DNA of 64,000 nt from Clostridium algoriphilum. Lineage in GTDB: Bacteria > Bacillota > Clostridia > Clostridiales > Clostridiaceae. Every line of letters begins with the position of its first letter. Position 1 is the first letter of the stretch. Of this stretch, positions 55,100 through 63,371 are shown in pieces. The notes under the pieces are model-generated. The model had not been told where the DNA came from, ran no database searches, and saw only the letters and a program-made list of their open reading frames with translations. Made by a program: the position numbers and the translations under genes. The stretch is from NCBI RefSeq assembly GCF_020443705.1, contig NZ_JAIZZK010000021.1:1-64000 (forward strand), in the 5' to 3' direction.

Positions 55100-55846
55100 G
55101 TGGCAAAACGAAGTGATAAAAAAATGATACGAGTTTCTAATATTAACAAAAGCTTTGGAAAAAATCAAGTTTTGCATGATATTGATTTGACGGTTTATGA
55201 AGGGGAAGTTGTAGTAATTATAGGACCTAGTGGTTCTGGAAAAAGTACATTACTACGATGCGTTAATTTTCTTGAAACTAATGAAAGTGGACAAATATAT
55301 TTTGAAGAAGAGTTAGTAGTACATAAGGAAGATGCCATTAATAAAATGCGTCAAAATGTGGGGATGGTATTTCAGCATTTTTATCTATTTCCACATATGA
55401 CAGTTTTAGAAAATATTATAGAAGGACCTACTTATGTAAAAAAGGTAAAAAGGCAAGAAGCTGTGGCTTTTGCGGAGGAATTGCTTACTAAGGTAGGATT
55501 GCTTGATAAAAAGGATTTTTACCCATCAATGCTCTCAGGGGGTCAAAAACAGAGGGTGGCTATTGCCAGATCACTTGCTATGAGACCAAAGTTAATAATG
55601 TTTGATGAACCAACATCTGCACTTGATCCAGAACTGGTAGGTGATGTGTTAAATGTTATGAAAGAATTGGCAAAGGACGGAATGACAATGCTCGTTGTAA
55701 CTCATGAAATGGGCTTTGCAAGGGAAGTTGCAGACAGGGTGATATTTATGGACAAAGGTAAAATTGTTGAAGAGGGAAATCCTAAAACTTTCTTTGTTAA
55801 CCCAGAGAACCCACGGGTTAAAGATTTCCTAGGGTGCATTATCTAG
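55100..55846 (+). CDS. amino acid ABC transporter ATPase
   Basis: A 248-residue ATPase of the polar amino acid uptake family (GlnQ/HisP). Walker [11 protein letters not shown]-loop [13 protein letters not shown], signature LSGGQKQR, Walker [12 protein letters not shown] and the H-loop VVTHEMG are all present. It starts at a GTG following AGGTAGGTGTAATTACA. It drives the permease encoded just upstream. The nearest downstream gene, kal, is 54 bp away in the same direction, so transport and lysine degradation are probably one transcription unit. Confidence 0.95.
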   Translation: MAKRSDKKMIRVSNINKSFGKNQVLHDIDLTVYEGEVVVIIGPSGSGKSTLLRCVNFLETNESGQIYFEEELVVHKEDAINKMRQNVGMVFQHFYLFPHMTVLENIIEGPTYVKKVKRQEAVAFAEELLTKVGLLDKKDFYPSMLSGGQKQRVAIARSLAMRPKLIMFDEPTSALDPELVGDVLNVMKELAKDGMTMLVVTHEMGFAREVADRVIFMDKGKIVEEGNPKTFFVNPENPRVKDFLGCII

Positions 55847-55900
55847 AAGTAAATAGGTACTGATAATTATAAAATTAAGTTATGAGAGGAGGAAGATAAA

Positions 55901-56281
55901 ATGAAATCTTTAATAAGATTAAGAATGAGTGCCCATGATGCACATTATGGTGGAAACTTAGTGGATGGAGCAAGAATGCTTCAATTATTTGGAGATGTGG
56001 CTACAGAACTACTAATTATAAATGATGGTGATGAAGGATTATTTAAAGCATACGATAATGTGGAATTCTTGGCACCAGTTTATGCAGGGGACTATATTGA
56101 AGCTGTTGGAGAAATAATAAAGATAGGGAATTCTTCAAGAAAAATGATATTTGAAGCAAGAAAAGTTATAGTACCTAGACCTGAAATAAATGATTCAGCT
56201 TGCGACGTATTAGATGAACCTATAGTAGTTTGCAAGGCAAGTGGAACTTGCGTTGTTCTAAAAGACAAACAGAGGAAATAA
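55901..56281 (+). CDS. kal: 3-aminobutyryl-CoA ammonia-lyase
   Basis: A 126-residue single-hotdog protein: [23 protein letters not shown] at the N-terminus, [23 protein letters not shown] in the middle. In the clostridial lysine pathway Kal removes ammonia from L-3-aminobutyryl-CoA, giving crotonyl-CoA. Size and position next to kce and kdd match the known lysine fermentation clusters of C. sticklandii and Fusobacterium. The ATG follows AGAGGAGGAAGATAAA. The fold alone would suggest a thioesterase; the operon decides the call. Confidence 0.93.
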   Translation: MKSLIRLRMSAHDAHYGGNLVDGARMLQLFGDVATELLIINDGDEGLFKAYDNVEFLAPVYAGDYIEAVGEIIKIGNSSRKMIFEARKVIVPRPEINDSACDVLDEPIVVCKASGTCVVLKDKQRK

Positions 56282-56315
56282 TTATTCTCTCCAAGAGGAC
56301 AAAGGGAGGTGACAT

Positions 56316-57155
56316 GTGGAAAAATTAATAATTACTGCAGCTATATGTGGAGCAGAAGTTACAAAGGAACATAACCCGAATGTGCCTTATACCGCTCTTG
56401 AGATAGCAATAGAAGCTGAAAAAGCATATAAAGCTGGAGCTAGCATTATTCATTTACATGTAAGGAAAGATGATGGTACACCTACTCAAGACATAAAAAG
56501 ATTTAAAGAATGTATTGAAGCTATTAAAATTAGATGTCCAGAAGTAATAGTCCAGCCATCAACAGGTGGAGCAGTTGGTATGAGTAATGCAGAAAGAGTA
56601 CAACCTGTGGAGCTAAAGCCAGAAATGGCAACTTTAGATGCAGGTACATGTAATTTTGGTGGAGATGAGATATTCGTAAACACTGAAAATATTATTAAAG
56701 AATTTGGTCAAAAGATGATTATATTTGATGTGAAACCAGAAATTGAAGTTTTTGATAAGGGAATGATAGACATGGCTATAAGACTTCAAAAGAAAGGATT
56801 TATAAAATCACCAATGCATTTTAATTTTGTTATGGGTGTTAATGGAGGAATTACTGCATCACCAAGAGATCTAGTTTTCATGGTAGAAAGTATACCACAG
56901 GGAAGTACGTTTACTGTATCGGGTATTGGTAGATATGAGTTTCAAATGGCAGCTATGGCTATTATTATGGGTGGTCATGTAAGAGTTGGATTTGAAGATA
57001 ATGTATATATTAAAAAAGGAGTAATAGCTAAATCTAATGAAGAATTAGTAGAAAGGGTAGTTAGAATTGCGAAGGACCTTGATAGAGAAATCGCAACTCC
57101 ACATGAAGCAAGAGTGATATTGGGACTGCCAAAGCGAAAAACAATTAATATATAG
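56316..57155 (+). CDS. kce: 3-keto-5-aminohexanoate cleavage enzyme
   Basis: A 279-residue TIM-barrel enzyme of the BKACE family (formerly DUF849). It condenses 3-keto-5-aminohexanoate with acetyl-CoA, giving acetoacetate and 3-aminobutyryl-CoA. The zinc ligands His46 and His48 are in IIHLHVR, with the third-ligand Glu in GFEDN (about 227). QPSTGGAVGMSNAER binds the substrate region. Translation starts at a GTG following AAAGGGAGGTGACAT. kal ends 34 bp upstream and kdd starts 11 bp downstream. The acetoacetate formed would be handled by AtoDA. Assignment is very firm. Confidence 0.96.
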   Translation: MEKLIITAAICGAEVTKEHNPNVPYTALEIAIEAEKAYKAGASIIHLHVRKDDGTPTQDIKRFKECIEAIKIRCPEVIVQPSTGGAVGMSNAERVQPVELKPEMATLDAGTCNFGGDEIFVNTENIIKEFGQKMIIFDVKPEIEVFDKGMIDMAIRLQKKGFIKSPMHFNFVMGVNGGITASPRDLVFMVESIPQGSTFTVSGIGRYEFQMAAMAIIMGGHVRVGFEDNVYIKKGVIAKSNEELVERVVRIAKDLDREIATPHEARVILGLPKRKTINI

Positions 57156-57166
57156 GAGGGGAATAT

Positions 57167-58207
57167 ATGGAAAAAAAAGGGTGCAAATACGGAACTCATA
57201 GGGTGATTGAGCCAAAAGGTGTGTTGCCTCAACCAGCAACTAAAATTTCAAATGATATGAATATATTCGATAATGAAATTTTAATTGACGTACAAGCATT
57301 GAATATAGATTCAGCTAGTTTTACTCAAATAGATGAAGAAGCAGGACATAATATTGAAAAAATAAAAGCTAAAATCATAAAAATTGTAGCAGGTAAAGGA
57401 AAAATGCAAAATTCGGTAACTGGATCAGGAGGAATGCTTATTGGAACAGTTGAAAAAATAGGTGAAGCACTAGACGGGAAAATAGGTCTTAAAGTTGGCG
57501 ATAAAATCTCTACATTAGTTTCATTATCATTAACTCCATTAAGAATAGATGAAATTATAGATATTAAACCAGACATTGATAGAGTTGTAATAAAAGGAAA
57601 AGCTATTTTGTTTGAAAGTGGATTATATGCAAAACTTCCAAAAGATATGGATGAAAATCTAGCTCTAGCGGCATTAGACGTTGCAGGGGCACCAGCTCAA
57701 GTAGCTAAACTTGTTAAACCAGGCCAAAGCGTTCTTTTGCTAGGCGCAGCAGGAAAATCAGGAATGCTTTGCTGCTATGAAGCTGTTAAGAGAGTAGGAC
57801 CCACAGGAAATGTTATAGGCCTTGTAAGAAACGAGGAAGAGAAAGCGAGATTAAAAAGATTAAGCTTAAGAATGAAAATAGTTATTGGAGATGCTACAAA
57901 AGCTATTGATGTAATGAATGCTGCTCTGGAGTGCAACAATGGATGTGAAGTAGATGTAGCAATAAACATGGTAAATGTTCCAAATACTGAAATGTCTTCA
58001 ATTCTACCTGTAAAAGATGATGGAATAGTTTACTTTTTCTCAATGTCTACAAGCTTTACAAAAGCAGCACTTGGAGCTGAAGGAGTAGGTAAAGACATTA
58101 CTATGATTGTTGGGAATGGCTACACTAAAGGTCATGCTGAAATAACTCTTGAAGAGTTAAGAGAAAATAAAATATTGAGAAAAATATTTGAAGAATTATA
58201 CATCTAG
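57167..58207 (+). CDS. kdd: L-erythro-3,5-diaminohexanoate dehydrogenase
   Basis: A 346-residue NAD-dependent dehydrogenase that oxidatively deaminates 3,5-diaminohexanoate to 3-keto-5-aminohexanoate. N-terminal KYGTHRVIEPKGVLPQPATK is characteristic of Kdd. The nucleotide-binding part is in VLLLGAAGKSGMLCCYEAVKR, preceded by AALDVAGAPAQVAKLV. The fold is medium-chain-dehydrogenase-like. The ATG follows AGGAGGGGAATAT. Its last 20 bases overlap the TTG-started kamB. Length is normal. Confidence 0.95.
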   Translation: MEKKGCKYGTHRVIEPKGVLPQPATKISNDMNIFDNEILIDVQALNIDSASFTQIDEEAGHNIEKIKAKIIKIVAGKGKMQNSVTGSGGMLIGTVEKIGEALDGKIGLKVGDKISTLVSLSLTPLRIDEIIDIKPDIDRVVIKGKAILFESGLYAKLPKDMDENLALAALDVAGAPAQVAKLVKPGQSVLLLGAAGKSGMLCCYEAVKRVGPTGNVIGLVRNEEEKARLKRLSLRMKIVIGDATKAIDVMNAALECNNGCEVDVAINMVNVPNTEMSSILPVKDDGIVYFFSMSTSFTKAALGAEGVGKDITMIVGNGYTKGHAEITLEELRENKILRKIFEELYI

Positions 58208-59225
58208 CATTTTTAATATAATTCAAAAGTATGACAGCATTTCTATCATAGGAATGAGTAAAAATGTAGGGAAAACAACTACTCTAAATCATATATTAAG
58301 GCAAGCTCGAGGGAAAATAATTCTTGGGCTTACATCTATAGGACGCGATGGGGAACAAATGGACGTTGTAACTGATACCGAAAAGCCTAAAATTTATATA
58401 GAAAAAGGAACTATAATTGCTACCGCAAAACAATGTTTATTAAATAGTGATATTACCCGCGAAATTTTAAAAACTACTGGTTTTAATACTCCGATGGGAG
58501 AAATAATTATATGCAGGGCAATAAGTGATGGATATGTAGAGTTAGGGGGTCCATCCCAAAATTCTTATATGACCTTAATATGTAACGAGCTTAAAAGGTT
58601 TGGAAGTAATCTTGTAATTGTGGATGGTGCAATAAGTAGAAAAACCTTCGCTTCACCATCAATTACAAAGGCTACAATTTTATCAACTGGAGCAGCAATG
58701 TCAAAAAGCATGGTAAAGGTAGTAGATGAAACTAGTCACATCGTGGAATTACTTTCTTTGAAGAATGAAGAGGATTTGTCTATTTTAAAGCTCGCAAGCG
58801 ATGTTTTTAAAATCGGTAAAATAGGCATTATTTGCATAGATAATTCTATAAAAATGTTAGATGTTGTTACGGCACTTGGATCAGCGAAGGTAATAGTTGA
58901 TGTAATAGATAAAAATACTTCTTATGTAGTTATTAAGGGTGTAGTAACAGATAAATTATTAGAGGATATTATGACATCCACAAATAAGTATAAAGGAGTA
59001 ATTTTTCTAGTTGAGGACGGAACAAAGTTATTTTTAAGTAGAGAGACTTTTTATAAATTTAAAAATAGAGGTGGAATCATAAAAACAATTAATCCTATTA
59101 ATATAGTATGCGTTACAGCCAATCCAAGATCACCTTATGGGTATGAATTTGATAAAAATAGGTTTTCACATGAGCTTAGAAAAAAATTAAATGTGCCTGT
59201 TTTTGATGTAATTGGAGGGGAGTAA
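58188..59225 (+). CDS. kamB: KamB, P-loop accessory protein of lysine 5,6-aminomutase
   Basis: A 345-residue protein with a P-loop GMSKNVGKT at 22-30 near the N-terminus, then a switch-like ITSIGRDGE-type segment (GLTSIGRDGEQMD) and VIVDGAISRK. It has no other known domain. Genes of this kind always sit beside kamC in lysine fermentation clusters; together they have been proposed as an ATP-dependent reactivation system for the B12- and PLP-dependent aminomutase. The start is a TTG within the end of kdd, with only a weak ribosome binding site, so coupling to kdd is likely. It ends flush with the kamC ATG. Confidence 0.85.
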   Translation: MKNYTSSIFNIIQKYDSISIIGMSKNVGKTTTLNHILRQARGKIILGLTSIGRDGEQMDVVTDTEKPKIYIEKGTIIATAKQCLLNSDITREILKTTGFNTPMGEIIICRAISDGYVELGGPSQNSYMTLICNELKRFGSNLVIVDGAISRKTFASPSITKATILSTGAAMSKSMVKVVDETSHIVELLSLKNEEDLSILKLASDVFKIGKIGIICIDNSIKMLDVVTALGSAKVIVDVIDKNTSYVVIKGVVTDKLLEDIMTSTNKYKGVIFLVEDGTKLFLSRETFYKFKNRGGIIKTINPINIVCVTANPRSPYGYEFDKNRFSHELRKKLNVPVFDVIGGE

Positions 59226-60695
59226 ATGAAGTTTTTAGATAAGCAGCAGAGAACTCAAATTGGATTTTCTTTTGTTATGGATAAATTGGAGATAATCACT
59301 TCTTATGGGCTTTGTGAGAAAAAAAACATTAGGCCGTTTAAAGCTTCAGAAACAATGGAATTAACACATGAATTAGATAACCTAGAAGATATAATTGAAT
59401 CCATGAGAAGTAATACTTATGAGTATGACAAAATAGAGAAAATATTTTATAAGATAAAAGATATTAGGAATTCTGTTAAAAGATTTAGTCAAGGCGGAAC
59501 GCTAGATGAAGTTGAATTGTATGAAATTAAATATTTTTCAATTTTGGTAATAGAACTAAAAAATATCTTGGATAAGTTATATCTTAATAAAGAGGAGGTT
59601 CGTGTAAATTCTTTAGATGAAATTATTTCCCTTCTAGACCCACAAAAAAATGGAATATCTACTTTTTATGTTTATGATGAGTATTCTAAAGCTTTAAAAA
59701 ACACACGTCAAAAGAAAAAACAAATGGAAAAAGAAATTTTTGCTGCAAAAACCGATGAGGAATCAAGTAATTTAAGAAAACAAAGGTTAGATTTGGTTAT
59801 AGAAGAAGAAGAGGAAGAACTAAGGATTAGGAAAGAGTTAACACTTGAAATTTCTAAAAGGACTGAACTTATAAACAAAAATATAAAAGCAATAGGTAAA
59901 TTAGACTTTCTAATTGCTAAAGCAAACTTATCCTTATCTTATAATGGTTCTCGTCCAAAGATATGTGAAAAAATGGAGATCAATTTTATTGAAGCCTTTA
60001 ATCCTGAAATCAAAGAGATATTAGAAAAAGGTGCAAAGGTATTTACTCCAGTTAGTATAGATTTATCTAGCGGCGCGACAATTATAACCGGTGCTAATAT
60101 GGGTGGGAAAAGTGTTACATTAAAGACAATTGTTTTGAATTTATTACTTGGTCAAATGGGCTTTTTTGTGTTTGCTAAGAAGTCACAATTTCCGATTCTT
60201 AATTTTATTCATTTTGTATCTGACGATATGCAATCCATTTCTAAAGGTTTAAGTACATTTGGAGCAGAAATAATAAAGCTTAAAGAAGTGGTAGAGTGTG
60301 CTACAAGGGAGAATGGATTCATAGCTTTAGATGAATTTGCAAGAGGTACTAATCCAAAAGAAGGGTACTACCTTGTAAAAGCTCTTTGTAAATACTTGAC
60401 TAAATTTAAGTCGGTTAGTTTAATTTCAACTCATTATGACGGAGTAGCCCTTGATAACATGGTTCATTATCAAGTAACTGGTCTCAAAAATGTAGATTTT
60501 GATGCTCTTAAAAAAGAGATAAATTTAAATAAAACTCATTCTGTTGAAATAATACAAGAGCATATGCAGTATAAACTAGAGAAGGTTTCAAAAGAAAATA
60601 AAGTACCAAAAGATGCACTTAATATTGCAGTATTACTAGGATTTGATGAGGAGATAGTAGATATAGCAAAATGTTTATATGAGGAGGAAGAATAA
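59226..60695 (+). CDS. kamC: KamC, MutS-like ATPase of the lysine cluster
   Basis: A 489-residue protein with a MutS-type C-terminal ATPase: Walker A GANMGGKS (289-296), Walker B GFIALDEFARGTNP and LISTHYDGVAL. Upstream is a long helical region with coiled-coil character (about 150-230, e.g. EEEEELRIRKELTLEISKR), equivalent to the MutS clamp/core. No mismatch-recognition domain or FxE motif, so it is not a DNA repair MutS. With KamB it probably services the aminomutase. ATG 59226 follows directly after the kamB TAA with GGAGGGGAG upstream; kamD starts one base after its stop. Confidence 0.88.
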   Translation: MKFLDKQQRTQIGFSFVMDKLEIITSYGLCEKKNIRPFKASETMELTHELDNLEDIIESMRSNTYEYDKIEKIFYKIKDIRNSVKRFSQGGTLDEVELYEIKYFSILVIELKNILDKLYLNKEEVRVNSLDEIISLLDPQKNGISTFYVYDEYSKALKNTRQKKKQMEKEIFAAKTDEESSNLRKQRLDLVIEEEEEELRIRKELTLEISKRTELINKNIKAIGKLDFLIAKANLSLSYNGSRPKICEKMEINFIEAFNPEIKEILEKGAKVFTPVSIDLSSGATIITGANMGGKSVTLKTIVLNLLLGQMGFFVFAKKSQFPILNFIHFVSDDMQSISKGLSTFGAEIIKLKEVVECATRENGFIALDEFARGTNPKEGYYLVKALCKYLTKFKSVSLISTHYDGVALDNMVHYQVTGLKNVDFDALKKEINLNKTHSVEIIQEHMQYKLEKVSKENKVPKDALNIAVLLGFDEEIVDIAKCLYEEEE

Positions 60696-60696
60696 A

Positions 60697-62253
60697 ATGG
60701 AAAGCAAATTGAACTTAAATTGGAGTGTGGTTGATAAAGCAAGGCAATCTGCTAAAAATATTGCTCTTGATATTCAAGAGTTTATTGATGTACATACTAC
60801 GGTGACGGTAGAAAGAACTGTATGTAGACTTTTAGGTGTTGATGGGATAAATGAAGTGGGAGTTCCTATTCCAAATATTGTTGTGGACAACATTAAAAAT
60901 GGGAATGGGCTAGCACTTGGAGCTTCAATGTTTATTGGAAATGCTATGGTTGAAACTGGACTTTTACCACAAGACATCGCTATAAGCGTATCTAAAGGTG
61001 ATATGGATTTAACTAAGATTCCAATGCATGAAGAATTCGAAATTAAAAATGCTATAGATAAAGTGGCTAAAGCTATGACTTCTAGAATTAAAGAAAACAG
61101 AGGCATTAGGGAGTCATATCTTAAGCAGTTTGGGGATAAGAGTGGACCTTATCTATATGTAATAGTTGCTACAGGAAATATATATGAAGATATAGTCCAA
61201 GCAAAAGCAGCTGCAAAGCAAGGTGCAGATATAATAGCGGTAATAAGAAGCACTGGGCAAAGTCTACTTGACTACGTTCCATATGGGGCTACGACGGAAG
61301 GTTTTGGGGGAACATTTGCAACGCAGGAGAACTTCAAACTAATGAGGACTGCACTTGACGAGGTAGGTGAAGAACTAGGGAGATATATAAGAATATGTAA
61401 TTATTGTTCTGGATTATGTATGCCTGAGATTGCTGCTATGGGTGCAATAGAGCGGTTAGACGTAATGCTCAATGATGCTTTATATGGAATCCTTTTTAGA
61501 GATATTAACATGCAAAGAACTATAGTTGACCAATATTTTTCAAGAATAATTAATGGATTTGCTGGAGTTATCATAAATACGGGAGAGGATAACTACTTAA
61601 CTACATCAGATGCAGTAGAGGAAGCTCATACTGTACTTGCATCGCAATTTATAAATGAACAATTTGCATTAATTGCTGGGATTCCAGAAGAACAAATGGG
61701 GCTTGGTCATGCTTTTGAGATAAGTCCAGACTTTGAAAATGGATTTTTATATGAATTAGCACAAGCACAAATGGCAAGAGAAATATTCCCGAAAGCACCA
61801 CTGAAATATATGCCTCCAACTAAGTTTATGACTGGCAATATATTTAAAGGTCAAGTACAAGATGCACTATTTAACATGGTTACAATTATGACAGGGCAAA
61901 AAATACATCTTCTTGGAATGCTTACAGAAGCAATACATACCCCGTTTATGTCAGATAGAGCATTAGCGATAGACAATGCTCAATATATATTTAATACTAT
62001 GAAGGATTTAGGATCAGAAATCACCTTTAAAAAAGGTGGCATAATGGAAACAAGAGTTGATGAGGTATTAAATAAAGCAGCGAATTTAATTGGAGAGATA
62101 GAGAAAGAAGGCTTATTTAGCACTATAGAGCAAGGAAAATTTGCAGGAATAAGGAGGCCATTAACTGGTGGAAAAGGACTTGCAGGAGTTGTGGAAAAAG
62201 AAAAGAGTTACTTTAATCCATTTGTAGGTTTAATGTTAAGGGGGGAGAGGTAA
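60697..62253 (+). CDS. kamD: lysine 5,6-aminomutase alpha subunit
   Basis: A 518-residue large subunit of the adenosylcobalamin- and PLP-dependent enzyme that moves the 6-amino group of D-lysine or beta-lysine to C5. The ATG at 60697 has GAGGAGGAAG upstream; an earlier in-frame ATG at 60679 overlaps kamC. Typical blocks are FIDVHTTVTVERTVCRLLG, GADIIAVIRSTGQSLLDYVP and RICNYCSGLCMPEIAAMG. It is coupled to kamE by a 1-base overlap (TAATG). The barrel holds most substrate and cobalamin-side contacts. Very firm. Confidence 0.97.
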   Translation: MESKLNLNWSVVDKARQSAKNIALDIQEFIDVHTTVTVERTVCRLLGVDGINEVGVPIPNIVVDNIKNGNGLALGASMFIGNAMVETGLLPQDIAISVSKGDMDLTKIPMHEEFEIKNAIDKVAKAMTSRIKENRGIRESYLKQFGDKSGPYLYVIVATGNIYEDIVQAKAAAKQGADIIAVIRSTGQSLLDYVPYGATTEGFGGTFATQENFKLMRTALDEVGEELGRYIRICNYCSGLCMPEIAAMGAIERLDVMLNDALYGILFRDINMQRTIVDQYFSRIINGFAGVIINTGEDNYLTTSDAVEEAHTVLASQFINEQFALIAGIPEEQMGLGHAFEISPDFENGFLYELAQAQMAREIFPKAPLKYMPPTKFMTGNIFKGQVQDALFNMVTIMTGQKIHLLGMLTEAIHTPFMSDRALAIDNAQYIFNTMKDLGSEITFKKGGIMETRVDEVLNKAANLIGEIEKEGLFSTIEQGKFAGIRRPLTGGKGLAGVVEKEKSYFNPFVGLMLRGER

Positions 62254-63041
62254 TGAGTGCAGGACAATATTCATTAGAAAATAAAGAATTCAATAAAAAT
62301 TTAGACTTAACAAAGCTTAAACCTTATGGGGATACTATGAATGATGGTAAGGTACAGGTGAGTTTTACACTTCCAGTTGAAGATAACGAAAGAGGAGTAG
62401 AAGTAGCAATTCAACTTGCAAAATCTATGGGCCTTGTTGATACAAACTGTGCTCATCATGCCTCTCTAGATAAAGTATTCTCTTTCTATGTAATTTATGG
62501 TTCTTTAATGCATACTGTAAACTACGAAGAAGTACATGTTCAAACAGTAGATGTAGAAATAATGGATATGAAACAAATTGGGGAATATATAAAAGAAAAT
62601 ATTAAGCGCGAAGTTGTAATAATTGGAGCTAGCACGGGAACAGATGCTCATACAGTAGGGATAGATGCAATAATGAATATGAAGGGATTCGCAGGGCACT
62701 ATGGCCTTGAGAGATATCCAATGATTGAGGCCTATAATTTAGGAAGCCAAGTTGAAAATGAAGAATTTGTTAAAAAAGCCGTAGAGCTTAAAGCGGACGT
62801 TCTTTTAGTTTCTCAAACAGTAACTCAAAAGGATATACACATTCAAAACCTTACTAATTTAGTGGAATTATTAGAGGCTGAAGGTATTAGGGATAAAGTT
62901 GTGTTAATTTGTGGAGGACCAAGAATAACTCATGAGCTTGCAAAAGAGCTTGGATACGATGCAGGCTTTGGACCAGGGAAATTTGCAGATGACGTAGCAA
63001 GTTTTGCTGTAACGGAAATGGTTATGAGAGGGTTAGTTTAG
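62253..63041 (+). CDS. kamE: lysine 5,6-aminomutase beta subunit
   Basis: A 262-residue subunit with the B12-binding Rossmann-type domain. The cobalt-ligating motif is TDAHTVG with His133, and the PLP-binding lysine is Lys144 in MNMKG; both numbers coincide with the well-studied C. sticklandii enzyme. The N-terminal part (KVQVSFTLPVEDNERGVE) is the small dimerisation domain. ATG 62253 overlaps the kamD stop. It is last in the operon; a probable terminator is at 63252. Identification is certain. Confidence 0.97.
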   Translation: MSAGQYSLENKEFNKNLDLTKLKPYGDTMNDGKVQVSFTLPVEDNERGVEVAIQLAKSMGLVDTNCAHHASLDKVFSFYVIYGSLMHTVNYEEVHVQTVDVEIMDMKQIGEYIKENIKREVVIIGASTGTDAHTVGIDAIMNMKGFAGHYGLERYPMIEAYNLGSQVENEEFVKKAVELKADVLLVSQTVTQKDIHIQNLTNLVELLEAEGIRDKVVLICGGPRITHELAKELGYDAGFGPGKFADDVASFAVTEMVMRGLV

Positions 63042-63371
63042 TTGATGCTACCCACGTGAAAGTGGCATGTTATACAAGGTGGCAAGAGAATGAATAACTT
63101 AATAAAAATAAAAGGCTGAAGCATATTATAGGGGAATTCCGAAATATATTGTATACGGAGCTAAAGGACTGTTATCGAAAGGAATGAGGGATGTATTGAA
63201 AATATATTACACTAAATTGGCTTGAGGGTATCAACAAAAATAATAGTTAGAAGCTCTGAGGAATACCTTGGGGTTTTATTTTTTTGTTAACTAAGAAAGA
63301 AAAAGCTGATGCACATTAAAATTATCAAATGAATATGTTAATTATAAGGATACATAAAAGGAGGTAATTTG
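63042..63371. other. region after kamE with a decayed reading frame
   Basis: Between kamE and the lysozyme gene. About 40 codons near 63109-63225 read openly on the plus strand (AYYRGIPKYIVYGAKGLLSK, then MRDVLKIYYTKLA and a stop) without a start codon and without a recognised family. This is probably a remnant. A terminator follows. Confidence 0.4.
63252..63286 (+). terminator. probable kam operon terminator
   Basis: Stem CTCTGAGG/CCTTGGGG (several G-U pairs), loop AATA, followed by TTTTATTTTTTT. It is 210 bp after kamE. Confidence 0.7.

Noticed and set aside
59226-60695. KamC as a DNA mismatch repair MutS
   Set aside because: It lacks the mismatch-recognition domain and sits inside the kam operon beside kamB.
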